From a virus: DNA of 31,104 nucleotides. The first letter of the stretch is position 1, and each line of letters opens with the position of its first letter. The DNA lies in IMG/VR virus record IMGVR_UViG_3300030329_000517, positions 3,372 through 34,475 of that record; one strand, 5' to 3'. Positions 18,411-25,186 of this stretch are shown one piece after another. The notes under the pieces were generated by a model that did no database searches, was not told the origin of the DNA, and saw only the letters and a program-made list of their open reading frames with translations. Made by a program: the position numbers and the translations under genes.

Positions 18411-18998
18411 CTAATAACTTTTTTGAATTCTTAAAGAACCTCTTGCTCTTTTCTTAGCTTTATTTGCACCAAGTTCAGAAGCTTTCTTACCCTTTAATCC
18501 ACCTTTCATAGATTGTTTACTAAGCTTTACTTCAGACTGTTTTTGTGGACCGTGTATAAACTCAGTTAATTTTCTACCTACTTGATCAGCAAAACCTCCT
18601 GCTATATTTATTGCATCCATACCTACAGGCATTACTTTTTCACCAAACCAATCTCCTGCTTGTCCTACAGTAGTATTAAGTCCTGTTTGAAATTGTCCAC
18701 CTAAATTTCCTAACCCTCCTGCAACTTGACCCATTCCTTGATTGATTCCACCTGTTACTGAGCCTAATGCTTGTTGAGTACTATCAGTAAAATTAGGCAT
18801 TACATCTCCTAGCCCTGTCATGTCAGGAGTTATTTTTCCTAAAGCAGTAGCAGGATTAAATTTAGGATTTATTTTTGGAGGGGACCATCCTCCTCCTCCA
18901 CAAAGAGTAACTTCTCCTTCATAATCAAATGATTCTGATGATACTTCTTTTAATTCACCATCAACCCATTCATATTGTATTTCTGTATATATTTTCAT
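18411..18998 (-). CDS. T7 gp7.3-like virion/tail assembly protein, 195 aa
   Basis: This sits directly before the portal gene, the place of T7 gene 7.3, whose product is a small virion protein needed for tail assembly or adsorption. The protein has three parts: a short N-terminal domain (MKIYTEIQYEWVDGELKEV, ending in CGGGGWSPP), a Gly/Gln-rich middle with VTGGINQGMGQVAGGLGNLG, and a basic Lys/Ala/Gly-rich tail ending KKRARGSLRIQKSY. The tail parallels the KKSLSVARSS end of T7 gp7.3. It is longer than the T7 protein (99 aa). The ATG overlaps the preceding stop region (TAATATG) and has no Shine-Dalgarno. The assignment rests on position and tail composition. Confidence 0.6.
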   Translation of the reverse strand: MKIYTEIQYEWVDGELKEVSSESFDYEGEVTLCGGGGWSPPKINPKFNPATALGKITPDMTGLGDVMPNFTDSTQQALGSVTGGINQGMGQVAGGLGNLGGQFQTGLNTTVGQAGDWFGEKVMPVGMDAINIAGGFADQVGRKLTEFIHGPQKQSEVKLSKQSMKGGLKGKKASELGANKAKKRARGSLRIQKSY

Positions 18999-18999
18999 A

Positions 19000-19482
19000 T
19001 TAAGTTATTGGAAAGGTTATATGATAACAAATCTCTACATCTTTATTTAAAACTTTAAAGATTCTTGCGATATGATCAAGATGTGATAATGCTATAACTT
19101 CAATACAATTATTAGTTTTAGCAAAGTTAGAAGTTGCATCATAAAAATCTTTATAAAGTTTGAACATTTCAACTTTATATTTTTTAAGATCTTCTTTATT
19201 ATTTATATTTTCTAATTTTGAATAATTTAATCTTGTAAAAGTATATAAGGTTAAACTTTTACGTTGGGTAAAAACACATTCATGTATATAAGTAACTATA
19301 AGATATTCATTATCTGACCAAAGATGCATATCAGGATTAAAAGGATTCATTAATTTAGAAAAAATTACTTTTAATCCTTCTTTTTCTTTATCCTTAAATG
19401 TATCTCTTAAAGCTTTCTGAATATATTTTTTATAGAACTCCCAATCTTTTTTAATTTTTCTTTGGGGAATTAATTTTAACAT
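19000..19482 (-). CDS. Unrecognised late-region protein, 160 aa (possible GNAT-like fold)
   Basis: I do not recognise this protein with certainty. It lies where T7 has gene 7 and where many marine podoviruses have a GNAT-like protein before the portal gene. The layout is compatible with that type: an N-terminal helix (DWEFYKKYIQKALRD), strands around LWSDNEYLIVTYIHE and KSLTLYTF, a helix with FYDATSNFAKTNNCIEVIAL, and a final helix-strand (HIARIFKVLNKDVEICYHI). The pair 'helix, then A-K-x-N-x-C-x-E-V' is the strongest hint. It is rich in Lys, Phe and Tyr. Its Shine-Dalgarno (AAGAGGAT) almost touches the ATG, giving short spacing. There are 24 bases between it and the preceding small gene. Confidence 0.55.
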   Translation of the reverse strand: MLKLIPQRKIKKDWEFYKKYIQKALRDTFKDKEKEGLKVIFSKLMNPFNPDMHLWSDNEYLIVTYIHECVFTQRKSLTLYTFTRLNYSKLENINNKEDLKKYKVEMFKLYKDFYDATSNFAKTNNCIEVIALSHLDHIARIFKVLNKDVEICYHITFPIT

Positions 19483-19506
19483 ATCCTCTTAAAACAAAAT
19501 GTATTA

Positions 19507-19680
19507 TTAAGCTACGACTTTTGAAGGTTTACGAATTCTAAGACTTTGTTTTATATTTCTATTTTTACTTGGTCTATTTCCTTTAAATCTAGGATCTTCA
19601 TTTGTTATTGTGTTACCAGCTATTGCTTGTACTTTTTGAATTTCCACATCAGCAGGTTCAGATACTGGATTCATACACAT
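19507..19680 (-). CDS. Small basic protein, T7 gp6.7-like candidate, 57 aa
   Basis: This short gene starts ATG TGT ATG AAT CCA and stops with TAA at 19507. It begins MCMNPVSEP and ends NIKQSLRIRKPSKVVA. The N-terminus is uncharged, and the second half is strongly basic (Arg/Lys/Asn). T7 gp6.7, a small virion protein, also starts with Met-Cys and ends in a basic, Ser/Lys-rich tail, and it occupies the same place between gp6.5 and gp7. I prefer the upstream ATG (19680) because AAGGAAAG lies 8 bases before it; the second ATG at 19674 would give 55 residues. The gene overlaps the end of the 63-aa gene by 23 bases in another frame. The SLRI motif recurs in the gp7.3-like protein. Confidence 0.65.
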   Translation of the reverse strand: MCMNPVSEPADVEIQKVQAIAGNTITNEDPRFKGNRPSKNRNIKQSLRIRKPSKVVA

Positions 19681-19849
19681 CTTCTATACTTTCCTTATAA
19701 ATAGATTTAATAACATTAATAACATCTTGTTGACCTTGAAGGAATCTTATTTTTTCAATGTTACATTCTTTATCAGTAGGTAAATTGTTAGGAAAAGTTT
19801 TATCTAACCAATTAATAAAATCTTCAGAAATATCAAAAGCTCCTACCAT
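19658..19849 (-). CDS. Small T7 gp6.5-like protein, 63 aa
   Basis: This is the first gene of the late cluster. It begins MVGAFDISEDFINWLDKTFP, a pattern (F-x-x-W-L-D-x-x-F-P) I associate with small proteins in many podoviruses, and ends with IRFLQGQQDVINVIKSIYKE. That last part resembles, from memory, the ILGFIQGLQYASNVIDEIE segment of T7 gp6.5, an 84-aa protein of unknown role. It has a textbook TTAGGAG Shine-Dalgarno 8 bases before the ATG. A promoter-like element lies 30 bases upstream, just as phi6.5 precedes gene 6.5 in T7. Confidence 0.75.
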   Translation of the reverse strand: MVGAFDISEDFINWLDKTFPNNLPTDKECNIEKIRFLQGQQDVINVIKSIYKESIEDVYESSI

Positions 19850-19865
19850 TTAATCTCCTAATAAA

Positions 19866-19894
19866 AGTATTCCCTTTATTCTAGAGTGGGTAAT
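19866..19894 (-). promoter_or_regulatory. Putative phage RNA-polymerase promoter before the late genes
   Basis: On the minus strand this reads TTACCCACTCTAGAATAAAG then GGAATAC. The 10-base core CCACTCTAGA (19880-19889) is identical to one just after the RNA polymerase gene, and both are followed by an A-rich stretch and GG-A-A-x-AC. It lies in the 90-base gap between the ribonucleotide reductase gene and the gp6.5-like gene, the T7 phi6.5 position. The sequence differs from the T7 consensus but keeps a similar style (ACTC upstream of an A/T run and Gs). A second inverted pair, TCCCTTTGTTTTAG/CTAAAAC-type, is not evident. Confidence 0.6.
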
Positions 19895-19939
19895 TTGTAT
19901 ATACTAAAACAAAGGGATATACATTAAGTACTGAATTTA

Positions 19940-21871
19940 TTATACTATTTCACATGCTCCCCCTGAACAAGAAAGCTCTTGGGAAGATGTTGTATAATCA
20001 TTTTTTTCATATTCAGAAAGCTTACTCCAATCTATAGATGGCATCTTTTTAAGAAGAGATTTGTACTCTTTTTCAGTACAATCTTGATATGGAGCTTGTT
20101 TGTATACATGATCAGAATAAGGTAAAAATGAAACTCCTGATATAGCATCAAAATGTTCATAAACAAATGCTCCTACTTGTAACCATTCATCTTCTTTTAC
20201 TGAAATAGTTTGAGAAACTTTATGTTCAGTATAAGATTCTGAGTAAACAGTATGAATTATAAGTTGATCAATAGCAGATAAGTCATCCCTATATAAAGCT
20301 TCTTTAGGAGACTTCATAGGAAAACTAAACACTACACCTACATCAGGTCTTATAATATCATCTTCATATGGAACTCCTTGATCAATCATTAGCTTAGTTA
20401 TTGGATCTTTTTTATCTCCTCTTACTGTTCTAATGTAATAAGGACTATGCCTTGTATGAATTCCAGAGGCTGAATCTACTAATTGACTTACTGTTCCAGA
20501 TGGTTTAACAGCAGTTATAGCAGCTGAAGGATTGATACCTATCCTTTTTGAAAACCATTGGTTCTGATTAACTGCAACTTCTTTTAAGGATTCTAAACGT
20601 AAAGAGATATTATCTACATCTTTTTTAGAAGTTAAATCTTTACAATTAGTTAATGAATTATCCATAATTCCAGTAAGTGATACTCCTAATAATCTTTCTT
20701 CTTCACAATTTATTTTCCATTTATTAGAAATATATCTAAAGTCAGTTAAAGTACTTTGCCATGTTCCTAAAATTGTAGCTAGTTTAACTTTGGTTTCAAT
20801 ATCATCCCAAGTATCATCTGATCTTATAACTGCTTCAGTAAGATTACAGAATTCTCTGGATCTAAGAATAATTTCAGAACAAGGATTTGTACCAAAATCA
20901 TCCAGAGATTCCCTTCTTTCACCTAGTTTTTCTGTATGCTTTTTAGCATTAAGTGAAGAAAATATACCACGTTCACCTGACTTGGACATGTAAAGACTTC
21001 TCCATTCTTTTAAGAATGTTCCTAAGTCAGGTTTTTCATGATAGTTTGCTGAGTTATTTGCTAAGTATCTTTGAGAATTTTCATAACCAAATTCACCAGA
21101 CTTACAATTTCTGAGTTCATCATCTCCAAGATCTGAAAGAGAAAGTAAGGCACTTCTTCTAACTCCTCCAACTACAATACACTCAGCTACTTTACATACT
21201 ATATCATGACATTCTAGTGGTCTTAATTTTCTTCCAGTTGCACCTTTAAATTTTTCTATAGTAAATTTAAATAAATCAACTAAAGGTTCTGGACCTGATG
21301 CTCTTCCACCAAATGTTTTTAGAACTGATCCTGCTGCTCTGACTTGTGAGACATCCCAACTTGGAATTAAACCAGTACAAAGAAGAGAAAGTAATTCTCT
21401 ATATGCCTTTGCCCAACCTAGCTTTGAATCTCTAACTTTAATAATTGTTTCAGTAGGATACAATTCTATAGGAACTTGTGGTAATTTTTCTGTATGCTTT
21501 CTTTCTACAGAAAACCCTACGCCTGTTCCATTCATTAGAACATATAATATTTCATCAAAAGATTTTATACTATCTACTGGTATATATGCACAGTTATATC
21601 CTGCAATATTTTCCTTTTTTAATGCTGGTCCTGCTGTCATAAGACATCGCATAGATGGCATTATCTTTAGATTTAATACAGCATCTTCTAATTCTTTTCT
21701 TAAATTAGGAGGAATTTTATAGGAAAAATTTTCTTTTAAATGTTCTTCAAAGAATTTAAAGTATCTTCCTACAGTTTCACTCCATGTTTCTCTTCTCATT
21801 TTATCAGGTAACCATCTAGAATATCTACTAAGATGGATATACTCTTGATATTGTGTAGGTAAGTTACTCAT
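19940..21871 (-). CDS. nrdJ: Class II (adenosylcobalamin-dependent) ribonucleotide reductase, 643 aa
   Basis: It reduces ribonucleotides to deoxyribonucleotides for phage DNA synthesis. Motifs fit the monomeric B12-dependent class typified by the Lactobacillus leichmannii enzyme and found in cyanophages. Cys94 in AGYNCAY is one of the redox pair. NPCSEI (residues 329-334) gives Cys331, the thiyl-radical site, and Glu333. Cys342 in REFCNL is the partner of Cys94. The C-terminal CSGGAC (Cys635, Cys640) is the swinging tail that re-reduces the active site. AITAVKPSGTVSQLVDSASG and IHTRHSPYYIRTVR are conserved barrel segments. There is no separate small subunit, as expected. The gene start overlaps the DUF3310 gene by 8 bases. 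It ends the DNA-metabolism block and is followed by the late promoter candidate. Confidence 0.93.
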   Translation of the reverse strand: MSNLPTQYQEYIHLSRYSRWLPDKMRRETWSETVGRYFKFFEEHLKENFSYKIPPNLRKELEDAVLNLKIMPSMRCLMTAGPALKKENIAGYNCAYIPVDSIKSFDEILYVLMNGTGVGFSVERKHTEKLPQVPIELYPTETIIKVRDSKLGWAKAYRELLSLLCTGLIPSWDVSQVRAAGSVLKTFGGRASGPEPLVDLFKFTIEKFKGATGRKLRPLECHDIVCKVAECIVVGGVRRSALLSLSDLGDDELRNCKSGEFGYENSQRYLANNSANYHEKPDLGTFLKEWRSLYMSKSGERGIFSSLNAKKHTEKLGERRESLDDFGTNPCSEIILRSREFCNLTEAVIRSDDTWDDIETKVKLATILGTWQSTLTDFRYISNKWKINCEEERLLGVSLTGIMDNSLTNCKDLTSKKDVDNISLRLESLKEVAVNQNQWFSKRIGINPSAAITAVKPSGTVSQLVDSASGIHTRHSPYYIRTVRGDKKDPITKLMIDQGVPYEDDIIRPDVGVVFSFPMKSPKEALYRDDLSAIDQLIIHTVYSESYTEHKVSQTISVKEDEWLQVGAFVYEHFDAISGVSFLPYSDHVYKQAPYQDCTEKEYKSLLKKMPSIDWSKLSEYEKNDYTTSSQELSCSGGACEIV

Positions 21872-22223
21872 GTCGTTCTCTCTCTCGTTGAATTAACCAG
21901 TTAATATATTGTCTTGCTTTTAATAAATCATTTACTCCTCCTTTATGTTCATACCTAGATACATATTTAATAACATTACCTTCTAAAAAATCTAATTCAT
22001 TTTTAGTTATGTATTCTATAGGCTGAATAGCAAATCCAACTTTATCATAATGTTTAGGATTTGTTACTTCTTCTTTTTCAAAAGACTCAGATTCATCTCG
22101 TTCATATCCATTCTTATCTTTTGTATAAACATCTGAATTTCTTTGTCTTTCTCTTTCTTCTGTAATAGTTTTTACTATTGCATCTCTATGCCTTTGATCT
22201 TCATCTAATCCATAGTTAGTCAT
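21864..22223 (-). CDS. DUF3310 protein, T7 gp1.7-type nucleotide kinase candidate, 119 aa
   Basis: Residues 55-112 (NPKHYDKVGFAIQPIEYI, then FLEGNVIKYVSRYEHKGG, then LLKARQYINWLI) are a clear DUF3310 domain, recognised by NP-x-HY, QPIEYI, G-N-x-I-K-Y-x-x-R and D-L-x-K-A-x-x-Y. T7 gp1.7, a dGMP/dTMP kinase, belongs to this family as far as I know, which would fit its place beside the ribonucleotide reductase; the kinase role is inference. The N-terminal 50 residues are highly charged. I chose the ATG at 22223 rather than a TTG seven codons upstream, because ATAAGAGGATAT immediately precedes the ATG, the same ribosome-binding sequence as before the exonuclease gene. Confidence 0.8.
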   Translation of the reverse strand: MTNYGLDEDQRHRDAIVKTITEERERQRNSDVYTKDKNGYERDESESFEKEEVTNPKHYDKVGFAIQPIEYITKNELDFLEGNVIKYVSRYEHKGGVNDLLKARQYINWLIQRERERHE

Positions 22224-22231
22224 ATATCCTC

Positions 22232-23026
22232 TTATTTTTTCCAAAGTTTAGGTTCATGAATTACTGTTTTTGAATCGGGCCATAGTTTTACTTTATATTG
22301 CCCATGATTATACTCAGTTGCTCTAAGTATTCTTGCCATCCTAGCATTTATGATAGCATCTTCTTCAGTTAATCCTGCTTTTTTAAATCTATTTATAACA
22401 GTTTCCCAAAGATCTTCCCCTGATTCTTTAGCTTTATTCAATAATTTTTCGGCTGTTACCTTACCAACATTAGGACATCCTTTATAATTATCTGTCATAT
22501 CCCCTACTAAAATTTGAGAATAGAAATTAAAATCTGCTTCTTCAGTAGACAAAGAATATAATTTTTTATTTTTTAAATCCCAATGAAAACCCGGTACTGT
22601 TAATAAATCTTTATCTTCACTAACAATAACATATTCATCTGGTTCTCCCATTTTACAAGTTGCAAGAATACCAATAACATCATCAGCTTCTAATCTTGGT
22701 AGTTGTCTAAAAGGGTAAGTTTCTTTACAATAATTTAAAGCTTCTGTAAAACATAAAGGTTTTCTTCCACCTCTTCTGTGAGATTTGTAGAGAGGATTAA
22801 TTTCTTTTCTAAAATTTTCTTTATCAGAAAAACATAGAATACTTCTATCTGCTTTCATCTCCTCTACTATTAAATCAACCTGATCATCAATAATCATTTT
22901 TACATTATTCAAATCAGACCATAAAACCCATTGGTCATCTCCAAAATCTACTTCTTCTTCAGCAGCTCTACAAGCTTTATAAAGTATAATGTCTGCATCT
23001 ATTACAGCTATTCTTTCTTTTGTCAT
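22232..23026 (-). CDS. 5'-3' exonuclease, T7 gp6-like (FEN superfamily), 264 aa
   Basis: The protein has the acidic clusters of flap/5' exonucleases in order: AVIDADIILYK (Asp10, Asp12), SILCFSDKENFR (Asp68), the basic helix PLYKSHRRGGRKP, RLEADDVIGILA (Glu113, Asp115, Asp116), IVSEDKDLLTVPG (Asp138, Asp140), and the DNA-binding turn VGDMTDNYKGCPNVGKVTAEKLL (Asp176, Asp179). In T7 the enzyme removes RNA primers and degrades host DNA. The length is close to T7 gp6 (300 aa). The Shine-Dalgarno AAGAGGAT ends 2 bases before the ATG and overlaps the region just after the preceding gene's stop. Confidence 0.92.
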   Translation of the reverse strand: MTKERIAVIDADIILYKACRAAEEEVDFGDDQWVLWSDLNNVKMIIDDQVDLIVEEMKADRSILCFSDKENFRKEINPLYKSHRRGGRKPLCFTEALNYCKETYPFRQLPRLEADDVIGILATCKMGEPDEYVIVSEDKDLLTVPGFHWDLKNKKLYSLSTEEADFNFYSQILVGDMTDNYKGCPNVGKVTAEKLLNKAKESGEDLWETVINRFKKAGLTEEDAIINARMARILRATEYNHGQYKVKLWPDSKTVIHEPKLWKK

Positions 23027-23034
23027 ATATCCTC

Positions 23035-23559
23035 TTATAATTGTGGTGGGTTATTGTAAGTTTCAGGATCATTTAGATCATATGAATAATCCTCATAATT
23101 TTTTAAAGTTAAACTATTTCCTTTAATCTCATTAAAGGGAAGTATATAAATTTTTGGGAATTTTACCATGAACAAAAAAGTAAAATCACCTTCAGTATAT
23201 GGAAACTGTCTAGATTTACCTCTATACTTATCCCCATTCTCTCGTTTTAAAGTTATACGATTTCCTTTTTCAGTTGTCTTAACTTGAATAGTAGACCATG
23301 AATTACCTTTATTTATAGCAAAATCACAACTACTACATGAATTAGTAGGCTCAAATATATCATAGTTCCATCTATGTAGTATGTAACGTACAAGATCTTC
23401 TCCTGCTAATCCAATAGTTTGATTTACTTTCCCCTGTTTAATGTGTTTCTGCCCAGTTGTTTCCAATCGAGTATTCCCCGGAGAGTGGGATTCGTAATCC
23501 AAATTTTTCTCCTGTAGAGGTAATTGCCTCGACACAAACTCTACCGATTTCTTCTGCAT
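23035..23559 (-). CDS. PD-(D/E)XK-like nuclease, 174 aa, start inside the DNA polymerase gene
   Basis: Residues 46-105 follow the restriction-endonuclease-like fold: GLAGEDLVRYILHRWNYDIF with Glu54, then SCDFAI with Asp79, then STIQVKTTEKG with Gln92 and Lys94. This is the E...D...(E/Q)xK pattern of Holliday-junction resolvase and homing-type PD-(D/E)XK enzymes. The Gln in place of Glu in the last motif occurs in real members. The chosen ATG at 23559 has a perfect AAGGAG 5 bases upstream and lies 122 bases inside the polymerase gene in another frame. I find no ATG, GTG or TTG between the polymerase stop and the domain, so the overlapping start is the likely one. The first 40 residues are then an unusual Gln/Glu/Ser-rich leader. 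The role is unknown; recombination or host-DNA degradation would fit its neighbours. Confidence 0.7.
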   Translation of the reverse strand: MQKKSVEFVSRQLPLQEKNLDYESHSPGNTRLETTGQKHIKQGKVNQTIGLAGEDLVRYILHRWNYDIFEPTNSCSSCDFAINKGNSWSTIQVKTTEKGNRITLKRENGDKYRGKSRQFPYTEGDFTFLFMVKFPKIYILPFNEIKGNSLTLKNYEDYSYDLNDPETYNNPPQL

Positions 23560-25186
23560 AGTTCTCCTTTACTGTTAGTTGGACTTCATCATGGACAAAT
23601 GCTACTTGATTATAATCCTCTCCACATTTGAAGCCTTTCTTTTTAAGTAGTGAATGCATTTCAACTACCCATTGTTTACAAATAATAGCTCCTGCTGATT
23701 GCAGTAGTGTATTTAAAGCAGCATGTTTAGATCTAACAGGAACAAGTCTCCCATCTAATCCTTTTATTGATCCTTTATTTATTGCTTTTTCTTCTACTGC
23801 TTCTCTTAACTTTTTTAATGCAGGAAGCTGAGTTAAGAATTTTTTCTTTAATAAGTTTCCTTCCTTCCTCCCTTTACCAACGATCTCACCGATCTTTTGA
23901 TCTCCTGCACCATACAAAAAACCATATATGAAAGTTTTGGCTTGATCTCTCGTAGCCAAACCTGCGGCTTCCTGATTAACAGAATGTATATCCTCCTCCA
24001 AAAGCTTCTTACCATATTCGCCATTGTCATAGCGAGCAAGATAATGCGATAAGCAACGCAGCTCAAGACCAGAGACATCAATTCCCAATAATTTTTCTCC
24101 TCTATTCGCAATAAATAAAGCCCTGCAATCCTTCCCAAAGGGTGCATTTGTATTCGGAACTTGAGCGATGTTTGGGTTCGAGTGAGATGCCCTCGAAGTC
24201 GCTGCTCCCATCGTATTGACTCTCCCATGTAACCTCCCTTTATTAACAAGTTTTAACCATGCTTGATCTCCTTCTGCAAGTTGACCAATACGTTTATTAA
24301 TCATTAAATACTCAGACATTAACTTAGCTTCTGGAAATTCTAACTTCTTGAGAATAGTCTCATCAACTTTAGCTTCTCCAGACGGAGTGAATTCTTTTGG
24401 TTTCCAACCTCTAAGTTCTTTGAGTCTTTTTGCGATGTGTTTTCTGCTATTGGGATTAAACTCAACAACCTTAATCTTTGTGTAGAGGTCATTCCTTCTG
24501 ATGCCCTCATTAATAACCCAAGATCCAAAGACTTTTTTGAGTTCTTCCCCCAACTCTTCCCTTCTTTTTGAGAGTTCTGAGTATAATATAATAGCTTGGC
24601 TTTCATTAAAGGCAAATCCATTTTTCTCCTGTTGATTACAAATGTTAGCAATATTATGTTCCAAACGTACCGAATTCTCTGGAGGTATTTTCTGTTTTAA
24701 ATTTTCCCATAAAATATTGGTAAGTTCAACATCATTTTTACAGTAGTCAAGCATTTCTTGAGAGAAGTTTTTAAAGTTCTGCTCTTCATCACCAAATTCC
24801 CCTTTGTAATGCTCAAGTCTATATCCCCAAGCTTTTAAAGAATGTGATCCCCATAAGCGTGGTTCTAATCTTCTAACTTCTGCATCTTCTTTTCTTATAT
24901 CAGGATAGATTAAACGTGATAAAATTAATGTATCAGTTATCTGATCTACAGGAACTTTAAATCCATAAAATCTTTTCAAAACTTCTAAGTCAAATCCTAG
25001 AATATTATGTCCAATAATATGACTATTCTTTAGTTTATCCATGATCTTATACATATCACTTTCTGTAGTCGCAACATCTACATAAGACATATGATCACTT
25101 ATAAGATTTTTAGTTACTATACAATGAATTTTAGTAACATCATCTAATAATCCATCTGTTTCTATATCAAGTATTATTTGATCCAT
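23438..25186 (-). CDS. DNA polymerase, T7 gp5-like family A, 582 aa
   Basis: This is the replicative polymerase with proofreading. The 3'-5' exonuclease domain shows LDIETDG (Asp7, Glu9), GHNILGFD (Asn61, Asp66) and YCKNDVELT (Tyr148, Asp152). The polymerase domain shows LLGIDVSGLELRCLSHYL (motif A, Asp370), RDQAKTFIYGFLYGAG (motif B, Arg413, Lys417, Tyr421) and VAFVHDEVQLTV (motif C, Asp533). It ends GNNWAETH, like the GPNWAICH of T7. At 582 aa it is about 120 shorter than T7 gp5, and I see no long thioredoxin-binding loop. Tyr421 occupies the position of E. coli Pol I residue 762, as in T7. The start overlaps the primase-helicase stop by one base (TAATG), with AAGGAGG upstream. Confidence 0.97.
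   Translation of the reverse strand: MDQIILDIETDGLLDDVTKIHCIVTKNLISDHMSYVDVATTESDMYKIMDKLKNSHIIGHNILGFDLEVLKRFYGFKVPVDQITDTLILSRLIYPDIRKEDAEVRRLEPRLWGSHSLKAWGYRLEHYKGEFGDEEQNFKNFSQEMLDYCKNDVELTNILWENLKQKIPPENSVRLEHNIANICNQQEKNGFAFNESQAIILYSELSKRREELGEELKKVFGSWVINEGIRRNDLYTKIKVVEFNPNSRKHIAKRLKELRGWKPKEFTPSGEAKVDETILKKLEFPEAKLMSEYLMINKRIGQLAEGDQAWLKLVNKGRLHGRVNTMGAATSRASHSNPNIAQVPNTNAPFGKDCRALFIANRGEKLLGIDVSGLELRCLSHYLARYDNGEYGKKLLEEDIHSVNQEAAGLATRDQAKTFIYGFLYGAGDQKIGEIVGKGRKEGNLLKKKFLTQLPALKKLREAVEEKAINKGSIKGLDGRLVPVRSKHAALNTLLQSAGAIICKQWVVEMHSLLKKKGFKCGEDYNQVAFVHDEVQLTVKENYAEEIGRVCVEAITSTGEKFGLRIPLSGEYSIGNNWAETH

Noticed and set aside
23464-23500. CCCACTCTCCGGGGAATAC near the polymerase gene end as a third promoter copy
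   Set aside because: It shares CCCACTCT and GGGAATAC with the late element but with a different core and spacing, and it encodes conserved polymerase residues (IPLSGEYS).
23848-24651. Two minus-strand frames of 103 and 133 codons within the DNA polymerase gene
   Set aside because: They lie in another frame over the conserved polymerase motifs, with no recognisable protein features. The polymerase frame explains the sequence.
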